In this document: in pieces, positions 1 to 8,085 of the stretch
Position numbering within the stretch: position 1 is the stretch's first letter
Layout: every line of letters begins with the position of its first letter
Assembly: GCA_014377795.1 (NCBI GenBank)
Contig: JACMOY010000446.1
Location: forward strand, 1 to 14,375
DNA from: Actinomycetota bacterium
GTDB lineage: Bacteria > Actinomycetota > Actinomycetes > Actinomycetales > Angustibacteraceae
Length of the DNA: 14,375 nucleotides
Reading direction: 5' to 3'
Notes under the pieces: model-generated
The model's input: only the letters and a program-made list of their open reading frames with translations
Database searches by the model: none
Told to the model about the DNA's origin: nothing
Made by a program: the position numbers and the translations under genes

Positions 1-68
1 CCGGGCCGCGCTCGCCCGCGCCCTCCCGGTGCAGCAGCGCGACCTGCGGGACTGCCCGGCACCGACGT

Positions 69-114
69 CGACGGGGCAGCTGTGCGTCAGCCATGACGCG
101 CAGCTGCCCCGTCG
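69..114. terminator. Long hairpin past the transglycosylase stop, likely terminator
   Basis: Bases 69-89 pair with 94-114 in a 21-bp stem closed by a GCCA tetraloop (90-93). The only imperfection is 83/100, a U-G wobble in rightward RNA and an A-C mismatch in leftward RNA. The hairpin starts 20 bases past the stop of the leftward transglycosylase gene, which is where a terminator for it would sit. No T-tract follows on either strand, but GC-rich actinobacteria often have hairpin terminators without one. It may also end a rightward transcript entering from the left, which the wobble polarity slightly favours. Bases 1-68 contain no gene I can establish. Confidence 0.65.
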
Positions 115-134
115 GTGCGTCGGCGTCCGACCGA

Positions 135-896
135 TCAGCCGCCGAGCGACGCGCGGCTGTAGGCGCCAGCCCACGCCGCGACCTCGCTGAGGTAGGCCGA
201 GGAGTCGTTGTAGGCAAGCACGGCCGCCCGCCACCCGGCGTCCGAGCCCATCGGGCCTGTCGCGCACAGGTAGCGCCCGGCGGCGAGCGCCGCGTCGTCG
301 ACGTCCTGCGGATCGCGGACGCCGTCGCCGTCGCCGTCCGCACGCCAGCGCCGCCACGTCGCCGGCAGCAGCTGCATCGGGCCGACGGCGCGGTCGAGTC
401 GGGCGTCGCCGTCCAGCACTCCACCGTCGGTGTCGCCAACCCGCGCCACCCCGACCCCGTCCAGGGCCACGCCGACGACCGGGCGGTCGGGTCGGCCGTC
501 CTCGCGAACGACGCGGCCGGCGTACCGGCCGTGGTCGGACTCGACCTCGCCGATCCCGGCCAGTGTCGTCCAGCCCAGCCGGCAGCCAGGGCGCTCAACG
601 GCCAGCCGCAGCTCGGTGCGGCCGTAGGCGCGCAGCGCCGGGACGGGGATGCCGGTCAGGCCCGCCTGCTGCACCGCCCAGCCCTGCAGGGGGTCAGGTC
701 GAGGTGACGCCTCGCGCAGCACGACCGGGGCGGACGGCGCCGCCACCGGGGGCGGGGGCACGGCCGGCGCAGCCGCGACCACGATCGCCTCGGCGCCGGC
801 AGCCCCGACGTCGGACGCCACCAACGACAGGCCGGTCCCGGTCGTCGCCGAGACGACCAGGACGCTCACGACGAACCCGAGCCGTCCCGCCGACAT
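135..896 (-). CDS. Secreted lytic murein transglycosylase, MltB-like (SLT_2 type)
   Basis: Probably cleaves the MurNAc-GlcNAc bond of peptidoglycan outside the membrane, in cell-wall turnover. From the ATG at 896 the protein has 253 residues: a hydrophobic N-terminal segment (about residues 6-27) that looks like a signal peptide or anchor, an Ala/Pro/Val-rich linker to about residue 60, then the catalytic domain. The motif GEVESDHGR holds the expected catalytic Glu (E119). GPMQLLPATW (from about 173), an Asp/Gly repeat followed by DPQDVDDAALAAGRYLC, and AYND (from about 228) are hallmarks of actinobacterial MltB-like enzymes. Cys105 and Cys211 could form a disulphide. A GTG at 914 would add six residues; neither start has a clear ribosome binding site. 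The gene follows malQ by under 90 bases on the same strand, so read-through is possible. The family is sure; the substrate link is inferred. Confidence 0.88.
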   Translation of the reverse strand: MSAGRLGFVVSVLVVSATTGTGLSLVASDVGAAGAEAIVVAAAPAVPPPPVAAPSAPVVLREASPRPDPLQGWAVQQAGLTGIPVPALRAYGRTELRLAVERPGCRLGWTTLAGIGEVESDHGRYAGRVVREDGRPDRPVVGVALDGVGVARVGDTDGGVLDGDARLDRAVGPMQLLPATWRRWRADGDGDGVRDPQDVDDAALAAGRYLCATGPMGSDAGWRAAVLAYNDSSAYLSEVAAWAGAYSRASLGG

Positions 897-982
897 CACA
901 TGCCCACGATGCACCAGGCGGGCGAACGCCGACCCCCGCCGCGGTGAACGCCGGACGCCGATCCGCTGCCGCCCGGGTCGGG

Positions 983-3217
983 TCAGCCGCGGGAGACGGC
1001 CCGGGCCAGGGCCCGCGCCTGCCGCGAGCGCACCAGCGCCTCGAGCAGCACGGGTTCACCGGCGCCGTCGGCGAGCGGCAGCCGCCAGTTGGGGTACTCC
1101 TCGTCGGTGCCGGGCTGGTTGATGGCCCGCCGGTCACCGACCGCGTCCGGCAGGGCCACGCCCACCAGCCGGGCCGGTGTCCAGGTGAGCAACCGGTGCA
1201 GCGCCTCGACGATCTCGCGGTCGGTCGCGCCGGCGCGCAGTAGACCCCGCTCGCCCAGCATCGTGATGACCTGTTGGCGGTCGGCCTCGTCCAGACGGCG
1301 CTCCTCGTCCACGTCGCGGGTGAGCAGCCCGAGCTTCTCGCGCACGTCGATGTGGACGCCGGCCAGGTAGCCCGCGGTCGGCGGCAGGTCGTGGGTGGTC
1401 ACGGTCGCGAGGCACAGCTCTCGCCAGGCCTCGGGGGGCAGCGGGGCGCCGTCCTGGTCCTTCTCGAACCACAGGATCGAGGTGCCGAACACTCCGCGCT
1501 CTCGCAGGTAGTCGCGCACCCACGGCTCGACGACGCCGAGGTCCTCGCCGATGACGAACGCGCCGGCCCGGTGGGCCTCGAGGGCCAGGATGCCGACCAG
1601 CGCCTCGTGGTCGTAGCGAACGTAGGTACCGGCGCTCGGGCCCTGACCCTGCGGCACCCACCACAGCCGGAACAGCCCCAGGACGTGGTCGACGCGCACT
1701 CCCCCGGCGTGCCGCAGCACCCCGCGCAGCATGTCGCGGTACGGCGCGTAGCCGGCCTCGGCGAGCTGGTCGGGCCGCCAGGGCGGCTGGCTCCAGTCCT
1801 GGCCCTGCTGGTTGAACGCGTCCGGCGGCGCGCCCACCGTGACGCCACGGGCCAGGGCGGACCCGAGCGCCCAGGCGTCGGCGCCCTCGGGGTGCACACC
1901 GACCGCCAGGTCGTGGACGACCCCGAGGCGCATGCCGGAGGCGAGCGCGGCGCGGTGGGCCGCGCCGAGCTGCTCGTCGGCGATCCACTGCGTCCAGGCG
2001 TAGAAGTCGACCCGGTCGACCAGGCGACGGCGCTCGGCCTCGACCGCGTCGGAACCGGGGTCGAGCAGGCCGCTCGGCCAGGCCCCCCACGGCAGGCCGT
2101 GCTCCTCGGCGAGCGCGCACCAGGTGGCGAAGTCGACCAGGCCCTGGCCCTGCTCGGAGCAGTACACGTCGAAGGCGCGGGCCCGGGCGATCGAGCGCGG
2201 CAGCCGGTAGAGGGTCTCCAGCGCGGACTTCTTGGCCGCCCACGCGCCGTCGCGGTCGAGCTCGGCCGAGGTGTTGGCCGCGCGGGCGTCCTCGGCCTGC
2301 CACTCCAGCGTCTGGCGCTGGCTCGGCGGCATGTAGGCGACCTCGGGCACGTCCTCGACCCGGATGTAGAGCGGGTTGACGAACCGCCGGGTCGTCGGCA
2401 GGTACGGCGACGGCTCCATGACGCCGACCGGCTCGGCGGCGTGCAGCGGGTTGACCAGGACGAAGTCGGCGCCGAGGTCGGCGCCGCTCCACACGGCCAG
2501 GTCGGTGAGGTCGGCGAGGTCGCCGGTGCCCCACGAGCGCTGCGAACGCACCTGGTACAGCTGGGTCATGAAGCCCCAGGCGCGGCCCTCGCCGGCGAGG
2601 GCGGTCGGCAGCTCGAGCCGGTCGGGGGTGACGACCAGGTCGCACTGGTCGTCCCGGCCGCCGCTGCGGGCGTGCAGGACGTGCCAGCCGAGCGGCAGGT
2701 CGGCCGGCACCTCGAAGGTCGCCTCGCCGACCTGCGCGCCGTCCACGACCCGCGGCGCCACCCAGTTCTCCTGCTGACGCAGCTCGCACCGGCCGCCGCC
2801 CTCCAGGACGATCCAGGCGCGCACCGGCTCATCGTGGCCGATGTGCACCGGCACCCACGGCGTCCAGGACCGCCGGGTGACGACCACCGGGGGCAGCATC
2901 CGCCGCCACGCGCGCTCGCCGTGCGCGGCAAGGGCCGCCTCGACGTCCTCGCCGGTGACGACCGGCACGTCCAGCGCGGTGAGCACCGCGCGCACCGTCT
3001 CGGCCGCTACCCGCACGTGGCTGCCCCGCCAGTCCCAGTACTCGGTCGCCACGCCATGGGCTCGCGCGAGGTCCGTGAGGGCCGGGCTGGGCGCGTGCCC
3101 GCCGGACGGGACGTCCGCGTCCGGGTCCGGCTGGTCACCGGCCGCTGCGTCGGCGCCGACCGTCGGGACGGACGTCGGGACGGGCCGGTCGGCCGCGGGG
3201 CGGGTGGGGTCGGTCAC
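983..3217 (-). CDS. malQ: 4-alpha-glucanotransferase (amylomaltase, GH77)
   Basis: Cytoplasmic disproportionating enzyme that moves maltosyl or longer alpha-1,4-glucan chains between maltodextrins and releases glucose. The 744-residue product has an N-terminal low-complexity Pro/Asp-rich stretch (1-45), a helical segment with AHGVATEYWDWRG (53-65), a beta-sandwich-like region (about 105-200), then the GH77 barrel. Catalytic residues are visible: nucleophile D510 in GVRVDHVLG, acid/base E558 in IGEDLG, and D610 in TTHDLPP. GAPPDAFNQQGQDW (462-475) and NQPGTDEEYPNWR (700-712) are also typical. The start is GTG. Codons in the N-terminal extension keep G/C in third position, which supports the long form. 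Only a weak GAGAG lies upstream, close to the GTG. The gene diverges from the prolyl oligopeptidase across 92 bases. Confidence 0.95.
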   Translation of the reverse strand: MTDPTRPAADRPVPTSVPTVGADAAAGDQPDPDADVPSGGHAPSPALTDLARAHGVATEYWDWRGSHVRVAAETVRAVLTALDVPVVTGEDVEAALAAHGERAWRRMLPPVVVTRRSWTPWVPVHIGHDEPVRAWIVLEGGGRCELRQQENWVAPRVVDGAQVGEATFEVPADLPLGWHVLHARSGGRDDQCDLVVTPDRLELPTALAGEGRAWGFMTQLYQVRSQRSWGTGDLADLTDLAVWSGADLGADFVLVNPLHAAEPVGVMEPSPYLPTTRRFVNPLYIRVEDVPEVAYMPPSQRQTLEWQAEDARAANTSAELDRDGAWAAKKSALETLYRLPRSIARARAFDVYCSEQGQGLVDFATWCALAEEHGLPWGAWPSGLLDPGSDAVEAERRRLVDRVDFYAWTQWIADEQLGAAHRAALASGMRLGVVHDLAVGVHPEGADAWALGSALARGVTVGAPPDAFNQQGQDWSQPPWRPDQLAEAGYAPYRDMLRGVLRHAGGVRVDHVLGLFRLWWVPQGQGPSAGTYVRYDHEALVGILALEAHRAGAFVIGEDLGVVEPWVRDYLRERGVFGTSILWFEKDQDGAPLPPEAWRELCLATVTTHDLPPTAGYLAGVHIDVREKLGLLTRDVDEERRLDEADRQQVITMLGERGLLRAGATDREIVEALHRLLTWTPARLVGVALPDAVGDRRAINQPGTDEEYPNWRLPLADGAGEPVLLEALVRSRQARALARAVSRG

Positions 3218-3297
3218 GGTCTCTCGCGATCAGCTGTGAGGGGGTCGGCGCGCCCCGATCCTGCCACGCCCGGCCGGTGCCCGCCGTCCGCCGACCG

Positions 3298-3303
3298 TAG
3301 GGT
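3298..3303 (+). promoter_or_regulatory. -10 element TAGGGT for a leaderless transcript
   Basis: TAGGGT matches the actinobacterial -10 consensus TAnnnT. It ends exactly 6 bases before the ATG at 3310, so transcription would start at or next to the A of the start codon. No purine-rich ribosome binding site lies between, and I see no convincing -35. This is inferred from spacing alone. Confidence 0.55.
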
Positions 3304-3309
3304 GCGGCC

Positions 3310-5430
3310 ATGACCGCCTCACCCGCCGCCGGCCCCCGCCCGACCGGGGACTACCCCGCCGCCCAACGCCTCGACCTGGTCGAGCGGCTGCCCGCTGCCG
3401 CACCGACGTACGACGTGGCCGACCCCTACCGCTGGCTGGAGGACCCCGACACGCCGGCCACCCGCGACTGGCTGCAGGCGCAGGACGAGCTGGTGGCGGC
3501 GCAGCGGGCCCAGTGGGCCGCGCGTCCCCGGCTGCAGCAGCGGATCAGCGAGCTGCTCGGCGCCGGCGTCGTCAGCGCACCGGTCTGGCGCGGCGCGCGG
3601 CAGTTCGTCATCCGCCGGGTGGCTGGGCAGGAGCACGCGGTGCTGATCACGGTGGACGCCGACGGCGGCGAGCGGGTGCTCGTCGACCCGATGCGGCTGG
3701 ACCCGAGCGGGGCCACCACGCTCGACAGCTGGCAGCCCAGCAAGGAGGGGCACCTGCTGGCCTACCAGGTCTCCGAGGGCGGGCGCGAGGAGTCGGTGCT
3801 GCGGGTGATCGACGTCGTGACCGGTGAGCAGGTCGACGCGCCGATCGACCGAGCCCGCTACTCGCCGATCGCCTGGCTGCCCGGCGGTGAGGCGTTCTAC
3901 TACGTGCGCCGGCTCGCCCCCGCGCTGGTGCCGGCGGGTGAGGAGCAGTACCACCGGCGGGTGTGGCTGCACCGGCTCGGCCACGACCCCGACGACGACG
4001 AGCTGGTCTTCGGTGAGGGCCAGGACCTGCACCACTACTACGGCGTGTCGGTGTCGATGGACGGCCGCTGGCTCAGCATCAGCGCGGCGTCGGGCACCGC
4101 GCCGCGCAACGACCTGTGGGTCGCCGACCTAGACGCGGACCAGCCCTGCCTGGACCCCGTCCAGCAGGGCGTCGACGCGCAGACCTCGCTGTACGTCGGC
4201 CGCGACGGTCGCGCCTACGTGTTCACCGACCGCGACGCCCCTCGGGGCCGACTGGCCGTCGCCGACCCCGCCGACCTGCGGTACGAGACCTGGGTCGACC
4301 TGCTGCCGCAGGACGACGAGGCCGTGCTGGACGGGTTCGTCGTCCTGGACGCCGGGCTCGCGACCCCGCTGCTGCTCGCCGCCTGGACCCGGCACGGCGT
4401 CAGCGAGCTGACCGTCCACGATGCGGCGACCGGCGCGCGCACCGGCGAGGTGCCCCTGCCCGGGGTCGGGTCGGTCGGCGGCATCACCGAGCACCCGGAG
4501 GGCGGGCACGAGGCGTGGATCGGCTACACCGACGCGACCACCCCCAGCAGCGTGCTGCGCTACGACGCGCTGACCGGCCAGACGTCGACCTGGGCGACGG
4601 CGCCTGGGTCGGTCGACGTGCCCCGGGTCAGTGCCCGGCAGGTGAGCTACGCGTCGAGCGACGGCACCGTCGTCCGGATGCTGCTGATCTCGCCCGCCGA
4701 CGCGCCGGACCGGCCCCGACCGACGGTGCTGTACGGGTACGGCGGGTTCGGCGTCACGATGACCCCCGGCTACTCGGCCGGTGTGCTCGCCTGGGTCGAG
4801 GCCGGCGGCGTCTACGCCATCGCCGGGCTCCGCGGCGGCGGCGAGGAGGGCGAGCAGTGGCACCGCGACGGCATGTTGGGGCATAAGCAGAACGTCTACG
4901 ACGACTTCCACGCGGCCGCGCAGTGGCTGGTCGACGAGGGCTGGACGACGCCCGCCCAGCTCTCGATCAGCGGGGGCTCCAACGGCGGGCTGCTCGTCGG
5001 CGTCGCCGTCACCCAGCGCCCCGAGCTGTTCGCCGCCGCGGTGTGCTCGGCGCCGCTGCTCGACATGGTGCGCTACGAGCAGTTCGGGCTCGGCGCCACC
5101 TGGGCCAGCGAGTACGGCACGGCCGCGGACGTCGAGCAGCTGGGCTGGCTGGTCGACTACTCGCCATACCACCACGTGAGCCCCGGGACGCCGTACCCGG
5201 CGGTGCTGTTCACGGTGTTCGACGGCGACACCCGGGTCGACCCGCTGCACGCCCGCAAGCTGTGCGCGGCCCTGCAGCACGCGACGTCCGCGCCCCTGGC
5301 CGACGCTCCGGTGCTGCTGCGCCGCGAGGCCGACGTCGGGCACGGCGCCCGCGCGCTGTCACGCAGCATCGAGCTCAGCGCCGACACCCTCGCCTTCGCC
5401 GCGCACCACACCGGGCTGCAGCTGGGCTGA
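3310..5430 (+). CDS. Prolyl oligopeptidase family serine peptidase (S9A)
   Basis: Probably a cytoplasmic peptidase cutting short peptides after proline; there is no signal peptide. The 706 residues match the usual length. The N-terminal DPYRWLEDPDTPATRDWL (38-55) is the S9A signature, residues about 75-430 are the beta-propeller gate, and the rest is the alpha/beta hydrolase domain. The triad is visible: S557 in GGSNGG, D640 in GDTRVDP and H678 in GHGAR. Y477 in LYGYGGF matches the oxyanion-hole tyrosine (porcine Y473), R642 the substrate-binding arginine (R643), and W598 in TWASEYG the proline-stacking tryptophan (W595). These favour prolyl endopeptidase over oligopeptidase B, though the substrate is untested. 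The ATG start is set by the leaderless -10. The gene is divergent from malQ and 96 bases upstream of the mscS-type gene. Confidence 0.93.
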   Translation: MTASPAAGPRPTGDYPAAQRLDLVERLPAAAPTYDVADPYRWLEDPDTPATRDWLQAQDELVAAQRAQWAARPRLQQRISELLGAGVVSAPVWRGARQFVIRRVAGQEHAVLITVDADGGERVLVDPMRLDPSGATTLDSWQPSKEGHLLAYQVSEGGREESVLRVIDVVTGEQVDAPIDRARYSPIAWLPGGEAFYYVRRLAPALVPAGEEQYHRRVWLHRLGHDPDDDELVFGEGQDLHHYYGVSVSMDGRWLSISAASGTAPRNDLWVADLDADQPCLDPVQQGVDAQTSLYVGRDGRAYVFTDRDAPRGRLAVADPADLRYETWVDLLPQDDEAVLDGFVVLDAGLATPLLLAAWTRHGVSELTVHDAATGARTGEVPLPGVGSVGGITEHPEGGHEAWIGYTDATTPSSVLRYDALTGQTSTWATAPGSVDVPRVSARQVSYASSDGTVVRMLLISPADAPDRPRPTVLYGYGGFGVTMTPGYSAGVLAWVEAGGVYAIAGLRGGGEEGEQWHRDGMLGHKQNVYDDFHAAAQWLVDEGWTTPAQLSISGGSNGGLLVGVAVTQRPELFAAAVCSAPLLDMVRYEQFGLGATWASEYGTAADVEQLGWLVDYSPYHHVSPGTPYPAVLFTVFDGDTRVDPLHARKLCAALQHATSAPLADAPVLLRREADVGHGARALSRSIELSADTLAFAAHHTGLQLG

Positions 5431-5434
5431 GCAC

Positions 5435-5458
5435 GGCTCGACCGTCCTGGCTCGACCG
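5435..5458 (+). repeat. Two direct copies of GGCTCGACCG upstream of the mscS-type gene
   Basis: GGCTCGACCG occurs at 5435-5444 and again at 5449-5458, a 14-base period, just after the peptidase stop. The second copy overlaps the expected -35 region of the TAGCCT promoter, so the pair could bind a regulator. It could equally be chance in GC-rich DNA. A 12-base palindrome, GCCCCGCGGGGC, follows at 5458-5469. Confidence 0.3.
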
Positions 5459-5473
5459 CCCCGCGGGGCTGCG

Positions 5474-5479
5474 TAGCCT
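5474..5479 (+). promoter_or_regulatory. -10 element TAGCCT before the mscS-type gene
   Basis: TAGCCT fits TAnnnT. The predicted transcription start near 5486 would give a leader of about 41 bases that contains GGGGGA (5513-5518), a usable ribosome binding site 8 bases before the GTG at 5527. Unlike several neighbours, this gene therefore looks leadered. A TTG lies at the predicted start point but is out of frame with the gene. Confidence 0.4.
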
Positions 5480-5526
5480 GGGCGGTTGCCCGCTCGTCAC
5501 GACCGACCCCCCGGGGGACCCCGCCT

Positions 5527-6468
5527 GTGCACCTCACCCTGAACACCACGCTCGAGACGGCCGCGGCATGGTCGGACGCCGTCACCACCTGGCTGCTGAC
5601 GCACGGAGTGCGCATCGTGGTGATCCTGGTCGTCGCGACCCTCGCCCGGTTCGTGCTGCGCCGATCGGTGCACCGGCTGGTGCGCCGCAGCATCGACTCA
5701 CGGCTGGGTGCGCGGCTGCAGGAGAACCGCGCGACCCGCGTCCTGGCCAGCGCGACGGGCGCCACGCACGAGCGCCGCCGCCAGCGCACCGAGACCCTCG
5801 GGTCGGTGCTCGGCAGCCTGATCACGGCCATCGTGTACGGCGTCGCGACCTTGATGGTGCTCGGCGAGTTCGACCTCAACCTGGCGCCGCTGCTGGCCTC
5901 GGCCGGGGTCGCCGGCGTGGCCCTGGGCTTCGGCGCGCAGAGCCTGGTCAAGGACTTCCTGTCCGGCGTCTTCATGCTGCTCGAGGACCAGTACGGCGTC
6001 GGCGACATCGTCGACACCGGCGAGGCGACCGGTACGGTCGAGGAGGTGACGCTGCGGATCACCAAGCTGCGCGACCCCAGCGGCGTGGCCTGGTACGTGC
6101 GCAACGGCGAGATCGTGCGGATCGCCAACAAGAGCCAGGGCTGGTCGACCGCCGTCGTCGACCTGCCCGTGTCCTACGCCGAGGACGTCGAGCGGGTGCT
6201 CGCCATCATCCGCACGGTCGTCACCGAGGTGTACGACGACCCGCAGTGGCACCCGCTGATGATCGAGCCGCCCACCGTCGCCGGTGTCGAGCAGATCACC
6301 GGCACCACGGTCACGATCCGGGTGTTCGCCAAGACGGTCACGGACCAGCAGTGGGGGGTGCAGCGGGTGATCCGCGAGCGGGCCAAGAACGCCTTCGACC
6401 GCGCCGGCGTCCAGGCGCCGGTCACCTACCCGCCGGCCCCCGGCGGCACCATCACGGGCACGGTCTGA
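5527..6468 (+). CDS. MscS-family small-conductance mechanosensitive channel
   Basis: Inner-membrane channel expected to open under membrane tension and release solutes after hypo-osmotic shock. The 313-residue protein has TM1 at about 22-44, a charged loop rich in Arg (45-90), TM2 at about 92-113, and the pore helix TM3 at about 121-150. TM3 carries the Gly/Ala-packed family motif GVAGVALGFGAQSLVKDFLSG (127-147), followed by LLEDQYGVGDIV (151-162) and the beta-rich vestibule domain. The C-terminal domain runs to about 300. It is longer than the minimal MscS mainly in the TM1-TM2 loop. The GTG start is supported by GGGGGA 8 bases upstream. It sits between the peptidase and the SDR gene on the same strand, with gaps of 96 and 60 bases. 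The family is certain; gating and ion preference cannot be read from the sequence. Confidence 0.93.
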   Translation: MHLTLNTTLETAAAWSDAVTTWLLTHGVRIVVILVVATLARFVLRRSVHRLVRRSIDSRLGARLQENRATRVLASATGATHERRRQRTETLGSVLGSLITAIVYGVATLMVLGEFDLNLAPLLASAGVAGVALGFGAQSLVKDFLSGVFMLLEDQYGVGDIVDTGEATGTVEEVTLRITKLRDPSGVAWYVRNGEIVRIANKSQGWSTAVVDLPVSYAEDVERVLAIIRTVVTEVYDDPQWHPLMIEPPTVAGVEQITGTTVTIRVFAKTVTDQQWGVQRVIRERAKNAFDRAGVQAPVTYPPAPGGTITGTV

Positions 6469-6487
6469 CGTCGGCCCCGACCGTGCC
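6457..6487 (+). terminator. 9-bp hairpin around the stop codon of the mscS-type gene
   Basis: GGCACGGTC (6457-6465) pairs perfectly with GACCGTGCC (6479-6487) across a 13-base loop that begins with the TGA stop. No T-tract follows. It could be a weak terminator before the promoter of the next gene, or chance pairing. Confidence 0.3.
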
Positions 6488-6515
6488 GCGGTTCGCGTCC
6501 CGGGCGCGAGGCGAC

Positions 6516-6521
6516 GACAGT
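6516..6521 (+). promoter_or_regulatory. Possible -10 GACAGT before the SDR gene
   Basis: GACAGT keeps the A2 and T6 of TAnnnT and ends 7 bases before the ATG at 6529, fitting a leaderless start. The AAGGG between them is too close to the ATG to be a normal ribosome binding site. TAAGGG (6521-6526) overlaps it but lacks the final T. Confidence 0.3.
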
Positions 6522-6528
6522 AAGGGCC

Positions 6529-8073
6529 ATGAGCACTGAACCGACCGCGACCACCGGCACCCGGCGCACGGCCCTGGTGACCGGCGCCACCGGCTACATC
6601 GGCGGGCGACTCGTCCCGCACCTGCTGGCGGCGGGGTTCGCGGTGCGCGTCCTGGCGCGCGACCCCGGCAAGCTGCGCGACCAGCCCTGGTTCGCCGACG
6701 TCGAGGTCGTGAGGGGCGACGTCGGTGACCGCGACGCCGTGCAGCGCGCGTGCCTCGGGGCCGACGTCGCCTACTACCTGGTGCACAGCCTCGACATGGG
6801 CAAGCGGTTCGAGCGCCGCGACCGTGACATGGCGCGCGCCTTCGCCCGCGGCGCACGCGGGGCGCTGATCGACCGCATCGTCTACCTGGGCGGGCTCTAC
6901 CCCGACACCGAGGACCTCTCGCCGCACCTGGACTCGCGCAAGGAGGTCGGCGAGATCCTGCTCGACTCCGGGGTGCCGACCGTCGTCCTGCGGGCCGCGG
7001 TCATCATCGGGTCGGGGTCGGCGTCCTTCGAGATGCTGCGCTACCTCACCGAGCGGCTGCCGGTGATGATCACCCCGCGGTGGGTCGAGAACCGGATCCA
7101 GCCGATCGCCGTCCGCGACGTGCTGCGGTACCTGGTGCGGGCGGCCGACCTTCCGCCCGAGGTCAGCCGGGGCTTCGACATCGGCGGCCCGGACGTCCTC
7201 ACCTACAAGAAGATGATGGTGCGCTACGCCGAGGCGGCAGGGCTGTCGCCGCGCGTCATCCTGCCGATCAACGTCCTCACGCCGAACCTCGCGAGCCACT
7301 GGGTCTCCGTGGTGACGCCGGTGCCCAACGGCATCGCCCGGCCACTGGTCGAGAGCCTGGTGCACGAGGTCGTCTGCAAGGAGCACGACATCGCTGAGTA
7401 CGTCGAGGACCCGCCGGGTGGGCTGATCGGCTTCGACCGCGCGCTCGAGCTGGCGCTGACCCGCGTGCAGGAGTACGACGTCGCCACGTCGTGGACGTCC
7501 GCGAACTCCCCCGGCTCGCCCAGCGACCCGTTGCCCACCGACCCGGACTGGGCCGGCGGTTCGCTGCACGTCGACGAGCGAGCCAGCGTCGTCAACGCCT
7601 CGCACGCCAGCCTGTGGTCGGTGATCGAGAGCATCGGTGGCCAGAACGGTTGGTACAGCTGGTCTCTGGGCTGGCGGGTGCGCGGCATCATGGACAAGAT
7701 GACCGGTGGCCCGGGACTTCGTCGCGGTCGGCGCAACCCCTACGACCTCGTCGTCGGCGACGCGCTGGACTGGTGGCGGGTCGAGGAGATCGAGGACGAG
7801 AAGCTGCTGCGGCTGCGGGCCGAGATGAAGCTGCCGGGCCTGGCCTGGCTCGAGCTGCTCGTCGAGGACGACGCAGCCGGGCGCACGGTGTTCCGCCAGC
7901 GCGCGCTGTTCCACCCCCGTGGGCTGATGGGCCAGCTGTACTGGAAGGCCATCTCACCGTTCCACGGCATCGTGTTCGGCGGGATGCAGCGCAACATCGC
8001 CAGGGCCGCCGAACAGGCCGAGCTGGCCCCCGCGTCCGCCCGACGGCGTCCGTCCGGCCGCTCGGCGGCCTGA
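6529..8073 (+). CDS. Atypical SDR NAD(P)-binding protein with C-terminal DUF2867-like domain
   Basis: A 514-residue two-domain protein. Residues about 13-310 are an atypical short-chain dehydrogenase fold of the YbjT/NmrA-like kind: the dinucleotide motif TGATGYIGGRL is at 18-28, ARDPGKL follows beta-2, GDVGD is at 63-67, and YYLVHS is at 82-87. Instead of the classical YxxxK catalytic pair there is HLDSRKEVGEIL (133-144), usual in this subgroup. Residues about 345-495 look like DUF2867, with YSWSLGWRVRG (376-386), RNPYDLVVGDALDWWRVE (402-419) and RALFHPRGLMGQLYW (458-472). The reaction is unknown; a quinone or other hydrophobic substrate has been guessed for relatives. The start is ATG 6529. 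glbO follows 12 bases after the stop, so some co-expression is likely. Confidence 0.85.
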   Translation: MSTEPTATTGTRRTALVTGATGYIGGRLVPHLLAAGFAVRVLARDPGKLRDQPWFADVEVVRGDVGDRDAVQRACLGADVAYYLVHSLDMGKRFERRDRDMARAFARGARGALIDRIVYLGGLYPDTEDLSPHLDSRKEVGEILLDSGVPTVVLRAAVIIGSGSASFEMLRYLTERLPVMITPRWVENRIQPIAVRDVLRYLVRAADLPPEVSRGFDIGGPDVLTYKKMMVRYAEAAGLSPRVILPINVLTPNLASHWVSVVTPVPNGIARPLVESLVHEVVCKEHDIAEYVEDPPGGLIGFDRALELALTRVQEYDVATSWTSANSPGSPSDPLPTDPDWAGGSLHVDERASVVNASHASLWSVIESIGGQNGWYSWSLGWRVRGIMDKMTGGPGLRRGRRNPYDLVVGDALDWWRVEEIEDEKLLRLRAEMKLPGLAWLELLVEDDAAGRTVFRQRALFHPRGLMGQLYWKAISPFHGIVFGGMQRNIARAAEQAELAPASARRRPSGRSAA

Positions 8074-8079
8074 GACACT
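8074..8079 (+). promoter_or_regulatory. Possible -10 GACACT immediately before glbO
   Basis: GACACT directly follows the TGA of the SDR gene and ends 6 bases before the GTG of glbO. It keeps A2 and T6 of the -10 consensus, and no ribosome binding site lies in the 12-base gap. glbO may have its own leaderless transcript, or be read from the SDR transcript. Confidence 0.3.
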
Positions 8080-8085
8080 GGTCGG

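Noticed and set aside
2..68. Possible 3' end of a rightward gene entering from the left edge
   Set aside because: Frame 2 has coding-like third positions, but no stop occurs until 187-189, which would run through the hairpin and 54 bases into the transglycosylase gene. The fragment is too short to identify.
1274..3313. 679-residue open frame on the plus strand opposite malQ
   Set aside because: The opposite strand encodes a full MalQ with all catalytic motifs. The plus-strand translation is a Arg/Gly/Val-rich mirror with no family motif, typical of antisense frames in GC-rich DNA.
4129..5343. 404-residue minus-strand frame inside the peptidase gene
   Set aside because: It lies wholly opposite the hydrolase domain with its Ser-Asp-His triad and has no motif of its own.
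5486..5526. Leaderless upstream frame from TTG 5486
   Set aside because: The TTG is 6 bases after TAGCCT but is out of frame and has no stop for a long way. The mscS-type gene has its own ribosome binding site, so the TTG is probably incidental.
5698..7914. 738-residue open frame on the minus strand opposite the mscS-type and SDR genes
   Set aside because: It spans two recognisable plus-strand genes and their gap and shows only low-complexity composition.
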